DNA of 64,000 nucleotides from assembly GCA_030625965.1 (NCBI GenBank), contig DAOUPV010000001.1, forward strand, positions 1 through 64,000, read 5' to 3'. The notes under the pieces are model-generated. The model saw nothing but the letters and a program-made list of their open reading frames with translations, had not been told where the DNA came from and did not search any database. The DNA is from Clostridia bacterium. Lineage in GTDB: Bacteria; Bacillota; TC1; UBA5767. A program made the translations under genes and the position numbers. Below are positions 8,616 through 17,529 of the stretch, one piece after another. Every line of letters begins with the position of its first letter. Within the stretch, counting starts at the first letter, position 1.

Positions 8616-9447
8616 GAAAGGGCAACTGATTCTGGTAACCACACCCATCGGCAATTTGGAAGAAATGACGCCCCGGGCCATCAAGGTGCTTCAGGAGGCG
8701 GATTTGGTCGCGGCCGAGGATACCCGGGTGAGCAGGAAACTGTTCAACCGGTTTGAGATTCAAACCCATATGCTCAGCTACCACAAACATAATGAAAAAG
8801 AACGGGCGTCGGAACTGGTCAGCAGGATGCTTGCCGGAGAGACCGTGGCTGTGATCACCGATGCCGGCATACCGTGCATCTCCGATCCGGGCAATGTCCT
8901 TGTACGTGAAACCATAGGGAAGGGAATCACTGTTTTGGCAGTGGGTTGCGGCTCGGCCGCAATGCACGCACTGGTGGTATCCGGATTGCCAGCGGACCGT
9001 TTCAGCTTCCAAGGCTTTTTGCCCAAGGAAAAAAGTGATAAAAAGAAAATGTTGGAACACCTGGACCAGGTGGAAGAGACGCTGATTTTCTACGTCTCAC
9101 CGCATGCCGTATCCAAGGATCTTACACTGATGCGCGAAATGCTTGGAGACAGGGAAGCATCGCTGTCTAGGGAAATGACCAAGTTCTACGAGGAAACCAG
9201 AAGAGGAACCCTTGGGGAACTGTTACTGGGAATCGAAGAGAAAGAACCCAAAGGAGAGATGGTGCTGGTATTGGCCGGTGCAAAGCCGGACCATAAGGAA
9301 ACAGGGCAGGCCTATCAAGAGATGGTAGCTCTTATCCAGGCGGGGCTGAGAGTCAAGGCGGCCTCCACCTACGTAGCCGGAAAATACGAGGAAAGCAAGC
9401 GAGAGCTGTACAATCGCTATATCGAGGAAGAAAAAAAGAGTGAGTGA
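8608..9447 (+). CDS. rsmI: 16S rRNA (cytidine-1402 2'-O) methyltransferase
   Basis: A 279-residue RsmI of the tetrapyrrole-methylase fold. LVTTPIGNLEEMTPRA at the N-terminus, AEDTRVSRKL near 35, SYHKHNE near 55, ITDAGIPCISDPG near 80 and FYVSPHA near 153 are all family hallmarks. It 2'-O-methylates C1402 of 16S rRNA in the decoding centre. The ATG at 8608 follows AAAAGGAGGA; a TTG three bases earlier is less likely. The GIY-YIG gene yazA that usually lies just before it in Bacillus is missing. Confidence 0.95.
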   Translation: MDKKGQLILVTTPIGNLEEMTPRAIKVLQEADLVAAEDTRVSRKLFNRFEIQTHMLSYHKHNEKERASELVSRMLAGETVAVITDAGIPCISDPGNVLVRETIGKGITVLAVGCGSAAMHALVVSGLPADRFSFQGFLPKEKSDKKKMLEHLDQVEETLIFYVSPHAVSKDLTLMREMLGDREASLSREMTKFYEETRRGTLGELLLGIEEKEPKGEMVLVLAGAKPDHKETGQAYQEMVALIQAGLRVKAASTYVAGKYEESKRELYNRYIEEEKKSE

Positions 9448-10414
9448 ATGGATTAAATCCAGACGCGGAGGGTTCACGCTTGCCGTAACGGCCTGTGTGC
9501 TTTGGGGTAGTGCCTATCCTGTGCTGAAGATTTGTTTTAAAGATATGGGCCTGGTAAACGCCGGGGCGAAAAGCCTGGTGGCCTTTGCCGGGCTGCGTTT
9601 TTTACTGGCAGCCGGAATTATCTGGCTGATCAGTCTCATCTTCCTGCGGTTGAAAATACCCAGAAGCAGGGATTATTTGAAAAGATCCGCCATAATCGGT
9701 CTATTCCAGACCACACTGTTATACTATTTCTTCTATAACGGTCTGGCCGTGACCAGTGGCATGAAATCGGCAATACTGAATGCCAGCGGGACTTTCTTTC
9801 TGGTGGTCCTGGCCCACTTCCTTTTACCGGATGACCGGTTGAATTGGGGAAAGTGGATCGGCATCCTGATGGGTTTTTTGGGCATCATCGCCGTGAATTG
9901 GGGAGCGGGTTTCGACTGGGATTTCTCCATGACGGCGGAGGGCTTCATCATCGTATGTTGCCTGTTCGCATCCATCGGGGATATTCTGACCAAGAAATGG
10001 TCTGACGGGGTACATCCATTCCTGCTCAATGCAGCGCAGATGACCTTCGGCAGCCTGGTGCTGCTGTGGTTAGGCCGGGAAGAAGTGGCGAATGTAGCCG
10101 CGCAGTTGGAAGGACGCTCACTGATGTTGTTCCTCTATGCGGCACTTTTATCAGCGCTGGCCTTTTCCATTTGGTTCAGTGTGTTAAAATATCATAAGGC
10201 TGGGGAAGTCGCGGTGTTCCGCTTCGTGATTCCGTTGGCGGGGGCGTTTTTATCCTCGCTGTTCATCCCCGGAGAACAATTCAGCGTAAAACTGCTATTG
10301 GGCCTGTTGCTGGTCTGTGCCGGCATCGTCTTCGTACACCAGAAGGGCTTGAGGCGAGAGTATATAGAGAATCAAAGGAATGTTACAGAGGGAGGAATTT
10401 TCCATGAGCAATAA
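9440..10414 (+). CDS. EamA/DMT-family transporter
   Basis: A 324-residue membrane protein with two EamA repeats and about ten hydrophobic segments. It starts at a GTG eight bases inside rsmI and its last codons run over the ribosome site and start of metG, so it is a tightly packed operon member. The end of helix 1 carries LWGSAYPVLK and helix 4 SGMKSAILNASGTF, both typical of the family. Substrate unknown. In other Firmicutes this spot between rsmI and metS usually holds abrB or nothing, so this gene looks like a lineage-specific insertion. Confidence 0.85.
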   Translation: MSEWIKSRRGGFTLAVTACVLWGSAYPVLKICFKDMGLVNAGAKSLVAFAGLRFLLAAGIIWLISLIFLRLKIPRSRDYLKRSAIIGLFQTTLLYYFFYNGLAVTSGMKSAILNASGTFFLVVLAHFLLPDDRLNWGKWIGILMGFLGIIAVNWGAGFDWDFSMTAEGFIIVCCLFASIGDILTKKWSDGVHPFLLNAAQMTFGSLVLLWLGREEVANVAAQLEGRSLMLFLYAALLSALAFSIWFSVLKYHKAGEVAVFRFVIPLAGAFLSSLFIPGEQFSVKLLLGLLLVCAGIVFVHQKGLRREYIENQRNVTEGGIFHEQ

Positions 10415-12380
10415 ACGATTTTATGTAACCACACCCATTTATTATCCGAGTGACAAGCTGCATATCGGTCACGCGTTGACCACAACCATGGCTGACACGT
10501 TATCCCGTTACAAGAAGATGCTGGGGTACGATACCTTTTTCCTGACGGGCTCGGATGAGCACGGACAAAAGATCGAGAAAACCGCGGCCCAGGCAGGCAT
10601 GAAACCCATCGAATACACGGACAAAATCGTAGCTGGTTTTCAGGAACTGTGGAAGAAGTTGGATATCGAGTATGATGATTTCATCCGCACCACCGAGAAG
10701 CGTCATTACGAGACGGTATCCAAAATCTTCACCAAGATCTACGAAAAAGGAGATATCTACAAGTCGGAGTATGAAGGTTTCTATTGCACGCCTTGTGAAA
10801 GCTTCTTCACCGAGCGTCAACTGGAGGAGGGACACTGTCCAGACTGCGGCCGCAAGGTGGATGTTGTGCGCGAAGAGTCCTATTTCTTCAAGATGAGCAA
10901 ATATGCAGATGACCTGATCGCCTATATCGAGTCGCATCCGCATTTCATCCGGCCGGAAACCAGAAAGAACGAGATGCTTAGTTTCCTGAAATCCGGATTG
11001 GAAGACCTCTGTGTATCCAGAACTACTTTCGACTGGGGCATTCCGGTGCCCATCGACGACAAGCACGTAATCTATGTCTGGTTTGATGCGCTGACCAATT
11101 ATTTAACCGCGCTGGACTACCTGAACGAGGGAGAGCTGTACCAGAAGTTCTGGCAGGAGAACGATGAGATCGTCCACCTAGTAGGCAAGGATATCGTGCG
11201 GTTCCATACCATCATCTGGCCCATCATCCTGATGGCGGCAGATATCAAGATTCCGGATATGGTGTTCGCCCATGGCTGGCTCTTGTTGGATGGCGGAAAG
11301 ATGAGTAAATCCAAGGGCAATGTGGTGGATCCCACAGCTCTGATTGATAAGTATGGCTCCGATGCCATCCGCTACTTCCTGCTGAGGGAAATGCCCTTTG
11401 GTGAAGACGGATACTATTCGGAGGAAGCACTAGTGCTCCGGACCAACACGGACCTGGCCAACGACTACGGCAACCTGCTGTCAAGGACCACGTCCATGAT
11501 CGATAAATTTTGCGGCGGCATCATACCCGAGAAAACGTCAGAAGATGACGTAGACAAGGAATTTGCAGACCTGGCCGGAGATATCAAGGAGGCCTATGTA
11601 GCCAACATGGACAATCTGCAGTTCGGTAAAGCGCTGCAGGAGGTTTGGAAAATCATAGCCAGAGGAAACAAGTATATCGAGGAATCGGCACCCTGGGCCC
11701 TGGCCAAGGATGAAAGCAAGGCGGAAAAACTGAATGCCGTGATGTACAACCTGGCTGAGACCATTCGGGTGGCTACGATCTATCTATCTCCTTTCATGCC
11801 AGCAACACCTGCCAAAGTGTTCGATCAGCTGGGTATCGATGAGCTGGGACTGAAGTCCTGGGACAGCATCGATTTCGGTGCTGCCATCCAAGGCATCAAA
11901 GTAAGACGCAAAGATCCAATATTCCCCCGGATCGATGCAAAGGAAGCATTGAAGGTCGAGGAGACGCAAGAACCTAAAAAAGAATCCAAGAAAGATAGCA
12001 AGAAAGATAGCAAGAAAGAGAGCAAGAAGGAAGCTGCCGAGGAAGGCGCCAATCTAATCAGCTTTGACGAATTCTTCAAGACTGAACTGAAGGTAGCAGA
12101 GATTGTTGCTGCAGAAAAAGTAGAGAAGACGGACAAGCTGCTGAAGCTTTCATTGCAAGTCGGGGAAGAGAAGAGAATCATTGTGGCTGGGATAGCGCTA
12201 CACTATGCACCAGATGAGTTGATCGGCAAGAAGATCATCATCGTGGCCAATCTGAAACCGGCCAAATTGCGTGGCATCGAGTCTCAGGGTATGCTGCTTG
12301 CAGCCTCCACCTCGGATAAAAAGCAGATGACACTGTTGACAGTGGATTCAGACATTCCCAGTGGCAGCAAGGTGGGCTAG
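10404..12380 (+). CDS. metG: methionyl-tRNA synthetase
   Basis: A 658-residue class I synthetase that charges tRNA-Met. The HIGH equivalent HIGHALTT is near residue 20, the zinc knuckle CTPC...CPDC near 127-150 and KMSKSKGN near 296. The anticodon-binding domain follows (about 360-510). A low-complexity linker of repeated K-K-(D/E)-S units spans about 524-546, and the C-terminal tRNA-binding OB domain (about 555-658) allows dimerisation. The ATG at 10404 after GGAGGAATTTTCC is chosen over an upstream in-frame codon. tatD follows one base after the stop, as in Bacillus metS-yabD. No T-box was seen in front of it. Confidence 0.97.
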   Translation: MSNKRFYVTTPIYYPSDKLHIGHALTTTMADTLSRYKKMLGYDTFFLTGSDEHGQKIEKTAAQAGMKPIEYTDKIVAGFQELWKKLDIEYDDFIRTTEKRHYETVSKIFTKIYEKGDIYKSEYEGFYCTPCESFFTERQLEEGHCPDCGRKVDVVREESYFFKMSKYADDLIAYIESHPHFIRPETRKNEMLSFLKSGLEDLCVSRTTFDWGIPVPIDDKHVIYVWFDALTNYLTALDYLNEGELYQKFWQENDEIVHLVGKDIVRFHTIIWPIILMAADIKIPDMVFAHGWLLLDGGKMSKSKGNVVDPTALIDKYGSDAIRYFLLREMPFGEDGYYSEEALVLRTNTDLANDYGNLLSRTTSMIDKFCGGIIPEKTSEDDVDKEFADLAGDIKEAYVANMDNLQFGKALQEVWKIIARGNKYIEESAPWALAKDESKAEKLNAVMYNLAETIRVATIYLSPFMPATPAKVFDQLGIDELGLKSWDSIDFGAAIQGIKVRRKDPIFPRIDAKEALKVEETQEPKKESKKDSKKDSKKESKKEAAEEGANLISFDEFFKTELKVAEIVAAEKVEKTDKLLKLSLQVGEEKRIIVAGIALHYAPDELIGKKIIIVANLKPAKLRGIESQGMLLAASTSDKKQMTLLTVDSDIPSGSKVG

Positions 12381-12381
12381 C

Positions 12382-13143
12382 ATGTGGATAGATACCCATG
12401 TCCACCTGAACGACGACAGGCTATACGAACAGGCGCAGAATATTCTTATTAGGGCGCAGGCGGACAATGTAGGTTTGGTCGTCAACGCGGCCTATGACCT
12501 GGAAAGCAGCATAAAAGGTGTGGATTTGGCCAATACCTACGACAATGTTTACACGGCGGTAGGTTTGCATCCTCATGACGCGAAGGACTACGGTGATGCT
12601 TTCAAAGATGAGATGCGTCGACTGGCGAGCCAGGAAAAAGTGGTGGCTTATGGAGAAATTGGCCTGGACTACCATTACGATCTGTCCCCCCGCGAAGTGC
12701 AGAAAGAGGTGTTCGTGGACCAGATACGTCTGGCCAACGAGCTTTCTCTCCCGGTGATTATTCACAACCGTGAATCGCACGGCGATATGCTGGAAATCCT
12801 AAGGGAGAATCCCATCAGTGGGAATGCGGTCATGCATTGCTTTTCTGGCAGCGTGGAATTCATGCGTGAATGTGTGAAGCTGGGGCTTTATATATCCTTT
12901 GCGGGTCCCGTCACTTTCAAGAATGCCCGAAAGCTGCGTGAAGTGGTGCTTGAGACGCCACTGGACCGAATTATGGTTGAGACCGATTGTCCGTATCTGA
13001 CGCCGGAACCGTACCGGGGCAAGACCAACGAACCAAGAAATGTGGCTCTGGTAGCTGAAAAGGTCGGTGAAATCAAGGGAATCCCCTTGGAGGAGCTGGA
13101 ACGGGTTCTGGAGGCGAATAGCCGTAAATTCTTCAATATCTAG
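12382..13143 (+). CDS. tatD: TatD-family metal-dependent hydrolase
   Basis: A 253-residue TIM-barrel hydrolase (YabD/YcfH). The metal ligands are visible as DTHVHL near residue 4, AYGEIGLDYHYD near 89, IHNRE near 125, HCFSGS near 151 and ETDCPYL near 203. Members act as 3'-5' DNA exonucleases and possibly as deacylases. The start at 12382 lies one base after the metG stop, giving the standard N-terminus MWIDTHVHL. It is the last gene of the housekeeping operon. Confidence 0.93.
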   Translation: MWIDTHVHLNDDRLYEQAQNILIRAQADNVGLVVNAAYDLESSIKGVDLANTYDNVYTAVGLHPHDAKDYGDAFKDEMRRLASQEKVVAYGEIGLDYHYDLSPREVQKEVFVDQIRLANELSLPVIIHNRESHGDMLEILRENPISGNAVMHCFSGSVEFMRECVKLGLYISFAGPVTFKNARKLREVVLETPLDRIMVETDCPYLTPEPYRGKTNEPRNVALVAEKVGEIKGIPLEELERVLEANSRKFFNI

Positions 13144-13194
13144 ACCGAACACCATGGATTCTGCCTGTAGCGTGATTCATTATTTTAAGCCACC

Positions 13195-13216
13195 GGGCAT
13201 TTTTTGCCCTTTTTTA
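13195..13216 (+). terminator. weak hairpin with T-run after tatD
   Basis: A five-base stem GGGCA/TGCCC with a T-loop, followed by six T residues. The stem is short for a strong terminator, but it is correctly placed between tatD and the separately transcribed gcvH. Confidence 0.4.
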
Positions 13217-13308
13217 AAATATTTCCGACATATTTTCGGATTCCGATTGAATATTGGATAGAAAAATGTATAATACAGACAGAAATGATTTATTTGGAGG
13301 AAACCAAA

Positions 13309-13674
13309 ATGATTAAGTACACGAAAAACCATGAATGGGTTAAAGTTGACGGAAACAAAGTTACCATGGGCGTTAGTGATTACGCACAAGATTCTATGGG
13401 AGACGTTGTATTCGTTGAACTGCCTGAAGTTGACGATTCTTTTAGCAAAGGCGACGGCATGGCGAACATCGAGTCCGTTAAAGCGGTATCCGATGTTTAC
13501 GCTGGCGTAACCGGTGCGATTCTTGAAGTCAACGAAGCATTGTTGGACGAGCCGGAGTTGATTAACTCTGACCCGATGGGTGACGGCTGGTTGGTCGTGA
13601 TCGATATGAAGGAAGCTTCTGATTTGGACGGTCTGATGTCTGAAGAAGAGTACGAAGCATTTATTAAAGAGTAA
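13309..13674 (+). CDS. gcvH: glycine cleavage system H protein
   Basis: A 121-residue lipoyl carrier. ESVKAVSDVYAP-type sequence (here ESVKAVSDVYAG near residues 56-67) contains the lipoylated lysine. TKNHEWVKV at the start is the family signature. The ATG at 13309 follows TTGGAGGAAACCAAA. None of gcvT, gcvPA or gcvPB is adjacent, and the gene is closed by its own terminator, so it stands alone. In Clostridia a free-standing H protein can serve the glycine cleavage system encoded elsewhere or act as a lipoate carrier. Confidence 0.95.
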   Translation: MIKYTKNHEWVKVDGNKVTMGVSDYAQDSMGDVVFVELPEVDDSFSKGDGMANIESVKAVSDVYAGVTGAILEVNEALLDEPELINSDPMGDGWLVVIDMKEASDLDGLMSEEEYEAFIKE

Positions 13675-13682
13675 GCTTGAAA

Positions 13683-13706
13683 AGCAGCCGCAAGGCTGCT
13701 TTTTTT
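13683..13706 (+). terminator. rho-independent terminator after gcvH
   Basis: A perfect seven-base stem AGCAGCC/GGCTGCT with a GCAA tetraloop and a run of T residues. Confidence 0.9.
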
Positions 13707-13717
13707 GGAGAAATGAG

Positions 13718-14071
13718 ATGAAAGAAACCCAAGTGGAATGCATCAACTGCGGTATGCGCTGCCAGGTGGACATAACCCATGATGATGATACGGTTTACGA
13801 CTGGGAGGGGAACAATTGCTCTCGTGGCGAGGAATATGCCATTGGGCGTCTGAATCTGCCCTATCGCATGTTGAAAACCTATCTGAGAGTAACAGATGGA
13901 AAGTTCGCAGGGGTCAAGGTCCGCGCGATGGACCGGGTGGCCGAGGAGGATATAGGCGCGCTGATGCGTACCTTGGCGGTAACGCCGGTTTCGGCACCGC
14001 TCGCCAAGCACGACGTGGTGGAAGTGGCCGGTGTGCGTTTTGAGATTCTGGAAAATGTAGCAGGAAAATAG
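13718..14071 (+). CDS. DUF1667 cysteine-motif protein
   Basis: A 117-residue protein of the DUF1667 family: CINCGMRC near residue 8, NNCSRGEEYA near 32-41 and a C-terminal half (LRVTDGKFAGVKVRAMDRV) shared by the family. The four cysteines probably bind a metal or iron-sulfur cluster. Homologues usually accompany glycerol-3-phosphate dehydrogenase/NADH oxidase-type flavoproteins, or are fused to them, and are thought to pass electrons. Here no such partner is next to it; it sits 11 bases after the gcvH terminator and ends convergently with the antiporter gene. Confidence 0.8.
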   Translation: MKETQVECINCGMRCQVDITHDDDTVYDWEGNNCSRGEEYAIGRLNLPYRMLKTYLRVTDGKFAGVKVRAMDRVAEEDIGALMRTLAVTPVSAPLAKHDVVEVAGVRFEILENVAGK

Positions 14072-14074
14072 GAA

Positions 14075-14110
14075 AGAGGATTCATGGCCATCAGGCTGAA
14101 TCCTCTTTTT
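14075..14110. terminator. bidirectional terminator between convergent genes
   Basis: The ten-base arms AGAGGATTCA and TGAATCCTCT enclose a 12-base loop. A T-run follows on the plus strand and A residues precede on the left, so it can stop both the DUF1667 gene and the antiporter gene, whose stop codon lies in the loop. Confidence 0.85.
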
Positions 14111-15305
14111 GTTTTCTGTTCAGTAATATAGGTGCTGTCTTGCGGATTAGGAGAGCACCGAGTGGGGCGCTTACGAGGATGGAAAGGACGGCGACGGCCA
14201 GGATGATCTCTCCTCCAGCTATTCCGTAAGCCAGAGGAATGGCACCGATGGCGGCTTGGACTGTGGCTTTTGGCAGAAAAGAGAAGGCACAGAATGTTCG
14301 CTCTTTCGTGTTCAGCTCTGAACCCATCAGAGAAAGCAGCACGCCTAGGGTGCGGAAACATAGTCCAACAAGGATGATCAAGAGTCCCTTGAGCCCGGAA
14401 TCAAGGGCAACCTGGATGTTAACACTGGCCCCGATTAGTACGAATAGCAGAATCTGGGCGAAAACCCAGAGCTTGGCCAGTTTGCTGGAGAGTTCCAAGG
14501 ATATCTCGGGTTTACGGTTGAGCATTATAAAGCCGATGGTCATGATGCCCAGCAGGCTGGCGATGGGTATCAGGTGGCCGACGGCTGTCTCCAGTTCCCG
14601 GAAGAAGAAAGAAACACCAAGAAGAAGCATGACTTTCTCCGTATTGCGCATCTCAATCTTATGATAGAGATAGAGAAGCAGTGCACCCAGTATCAGACCC
14701 AGCCCGATTCCCAATACGATGGACAACGGAATCCGCAGCAACTGTATGCCAAAGGAACCACCAGCACCTCCTGCCAGGCCCAGGAACGCGCCGAACAGCG
14801 TGATGGCGAAGATGTCATCGATGGAAGCGCTGGACAGGATCAGGGTCGGAATCTCCTTGTCCTTGCCCCAGCCCTTGCCAATCAGGTCCAACATCTGTGG
14901 TACGATGACTGCCGGTGACACTGCTGCGATGATGAAGCCCAGCATACCGGCGGTAGCCAGCGGAAAATCGAAGAGCCACATAGCCAGAACCATTATGGCG
15001 AATCCTTCCATCAGGCAAGGTATGAAGCTCATCCTGATGGCGATACCGCCAACCTTTCGGATGGCTTCCTTGTGGATACCCAAACCGGCCCGCAAAAGAA
15101 TGATGATGAGAGCGATCATCCGGAGTTCGCCAGACAATAGGGATTGTGTGTTCAGGTCGAAAGTCGGAAACAGCAGGTCCAGCCCGTAGGGGCCGAGCAG
15201 GATGCCCAGCAGGATCATTCCCAGCAATCCGGGTAGTCTGATTTTTTCCAGCAAGCGGTTGCTCGCAAGTCCCAGTATAATCATTAGAGCGATAGTTAGT
15301 ATCAT
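14091..15305 (-). CDS. cation:proton antiporter
   Basis: A 404-residue membrane protein with about 12 hydrophobic segments, resembling the CPA-type Na+(K+)/H+ exchanger domain. GLLGMILLGILLGPYGLDLL near residue 28 and the ALIIILLRAGLGIH region near 66 are typical of the first helices. SSASIDDIFAITLFG near 155 holds the acidic DD pair expected at the ion-binding site. No TrkA-N or USP domain follows. It is transcribed alone, divergently from fdhA. It probably exports Na+ or K+ for pH homeostasis; the ion is not determinable. Confidence 0.85.
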   Translation of the reverse strand: MILTIALMIILGLASNRLLEKIRLPGLLGMILLGILLGPYGLDLLFPTFDLNTQSLLSGELRMIALIIILLRAGLGIHKEAIRKVGGIAIRMSFIPCLMEGFAIMVLAMWLFDFPLATAGMLGFIIAAVSPAVIVPQMLDLIGKGWGKDKEIPTLILSSASIDDIFAITLFGAFLGLAGGAGGSFGIQLLRIPLSIVLGIGLGLILGALLLYLYHKIEMRNTEKVMLLLGVSFFFRELETAVGHLIPIASLLGIMTIGFIMLNRKPEISLELSSKLAKLWVFAQILLFVLIGASVNIQVALDSGLKGLLIILVGLCFRTLGVLLSLMGSELNTKERTFCAFSFLPKATVQAAIGAIPLAYGIAGGEIILAVAVLSILVSAPLGALLIRKTAPILLNRKQKEDSA

Positions 15306-15489
15306 ATCAGTTCCTCATAGGTTTTTCCTTAGAATAGCATAGCCACCCGGTTCCTACAATCGGAGGTAGCATAGAATGGGGCAAGAAGGAAGAGTTTGTG
15401 AAAAAGATAACTTTCTTAAGCGGGCCCCTCGCTTTACAAAGACGAAGACCTTAATGGATAATGGTAGGGTATGATATTATGACAATGGG

Positions 15490-17529
15490 GTGATTCTATT
15501 GAAAAGAGTATTAACCACGTGCGGCTATTGCGGGTGTGGCTGTGGCCTGTACGTAAATATTGAAGGTGATGAGATCCTGGGTGTTACACCCCAGGGGGGA
15601 CACGTTGTCAGTGATGGCAAGCTGTGTGCCAAGGGTTGGCACGGTTTCAGCTTTGTGCGTAGTCCAAGACGATTGACCAAACCTTTGATCAAGAACAATG
15701 ACGGCACGTTTAGGGAAGCATCTTGGGAAGAAGCCTACAAAACGGTCAAGGAGGGTTTCACCAGAGCCATGACCGGCGGTGACAACACTGATGCTATCGG
15801 TGTATTTTCTTCGGCCCGGTGCACCAATGAGGAAAACTTCCTGATGGCCAAACTGGCCCGTATGTCCCTGAAGACCAGCAGTATAGATCATTGCGCCCGT
15901 TTGTGACACTCCCCCACAGTGGCCAGTATGGCCGCAGCGTTCGGTAGTGGAGCAATGACCAATGCGATTTCTGAGATTTCTCAAGCGGATTCGATTCTAG
16001 TAATCGGTTCGAACACCACGGAGCAACATCCATTGGTGGCAACCAGAGTCTTTGAAGCAAAGGAAAAAGGGGCTAGCCTATATGTGGTGGATCCCAGACG
16101 CATCCGTCTGGCTGAATTCGCCGATGAATATGCAGAAATCGAGCCTGGTACAAACCTGGCTTTCGTGAACGCGCTTATTCACATCATCATTGAAGAAGAC
16201 CTCTACGACCATAAGTTTGTGGCCGAAAGAGTGGAAAACTTTGAGGCGGTTAAAGAATCCGTCAAAGATTGCACCGCCAAATGGGCGGAAGAAATCACCA
16301 ACATCCCGGCGGAAACCATTGAAAATATCGCCAGGGGATTTGCTGGAGCCGACAAAGGTTCTGTCTTGTATGCCATGGGTATCACCCAGCATAAGACGGG
16401 GACCAAGAATGTAGCGTCTCTGGCCAATCTGGTGATGATCACCGGCAACGTCGGTAGGGAAGGCACTGGCCTAAATCCCTTGCGGGGACAGAACAACGTA
16501 CAGGGTGCCTGCGATCTGGGTGCATTGCCAAACGTATTGCCCGGTTACCAAAAGGCAGTCGATCCGGCAACCAAGGAAAAGTATGGCAAAGTATGGGGTG
16601 ATTTCTCCTGCTTTGATGGCAACAAGATTCCTGAGATGTTCGACCGCATCGACGAAGGTAAAATGAAGGCACTGTACGTCATGGGTGAAAATCCTGTATT
16701 GTCTGATCCGGACCAGCAGCACGTGATGCACTGTTTAGAAAAAGTGGATTTCATGGTGGTGCAGGACATATTCCTGAGCGAAACCGCACAGTACGCGGAT
16801 GTCGTATTGCCGGGAGCCAGCTTCTTGGAGAAAGACGGCTCCTTCACCAATACGGAACGTAGGGCGCAGCTCATCCATAAAGCACTGGAACCCATAGGTG
16901 AATCCAAGCCGGACTGGTTGATTCTCGCAGAGCTTATGCAAATGTTCGGCTACGAAGGTAGCTATGAGAACCCATCGGCTGTCATGGATGAGATCAATAC
17001 CTTGGTGCCCCAGTATGGCGGCATCACGTATGAACGCATCCAGGATGTCGGTTTGCAGTGGCCCTGCCCGAATCTCGATCATCCGGGAACCCAATATCTG
17101 CACAAGGACAAGTTCATCCGAGGCAAAGGCCTGATGACGGTCACTCCCTATGAGGAACCAGGAGAACAAGCGGACGAAGAGTATCCCCTGATTATGACCA
17201 CTGGCCGAGTGCATCACCATTACCATACCGGTACTATGACCCGTGAGGTCTGGACGTTGGACCGAGAATACCCGGGAGGTTTCGTGGAAATTAACAAGGC
17301 CGATGCGGAGAAGATGGGATTGTGGGACCACCAGATGGTCAAGATCAGTTCCAGAAGAGGTTCGATTACAGCCAAGGCAGTGATTACTGATAACATAAAG
17401 GAAGGTGTTGTGTTCATGTCCTTCCATTTCGCGGAATCACCTGTCAACAAACTGACTAGCCAAGTAGTAGATCCGGTTACCAAGATTCCGGAATATAAAG
17501 TAACGGCAGTCAGAATTGAGGTGGCATAA
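15490..17529 (+). CDS. fdhA: formate dehydrogenase catalytic subunit, selenoprotein (in-frame UGA = Sec)
   Basis: The reading frame is interrupted by one TGA at 15904-15906, exactly where family members have the molybdenum/tungsten-ligating Sec or Cys: DHCARL-U-HSPTVASM. The frame continues unbroken to 17529, giving 679 residues with Sec at position 139. The N-terminal [4Fe-4S] motif is CGYCGCGCG plus LCAKGWHG. The bis-MGD domains follow, with the TGNVGREGTGLNPLRGQNNVQGACD region near 318-342 and the C-terminal FAESPVNKLT hallmark. A hairpin 15 bases after the TGA can serve as SECIS. The start is GTG at 15490; TTG at 15499 has the better-placed GGGGTG and is an alternative. It oxidises formate or reduces CO2 and is coupled to the next gene by a one-base overlap. 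Confidence 0.93.
15921..15933 (+). promoter_or_regulatory. candidate bacterial SECIS hairpin of fdhA
   Basis: GGCC-AGTAT-GGCC forms a small stem-loop beginning 15 bases after the UGA codon, with a GU in the apical loop, as needed for SelB recognition. The spacing and loop are in the range seen for bacterial SECIS elements; the stem could extend with less regular pairs. Confidence 0.6.

Noticed and set aside
10250..10403. T-box leader for metG
   Set aside because: The region is coding sequence of the EamA gene, and the T-box motif AGGGTGGNACCGCG is absent.
14239..15189. Plus-strand open frames opposite the antiporter gene
   Set aside because: They mirror the membrane-protein codons of the real gene, lack ribosome sites and have no protein-like character.
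15490..15906. A separate short gene followed by a second truncated formate dehydrogenase gene
   Set aside because: The two frames join in phase across one TGA at the catalytic residue, so they are one selenoprotein gene.
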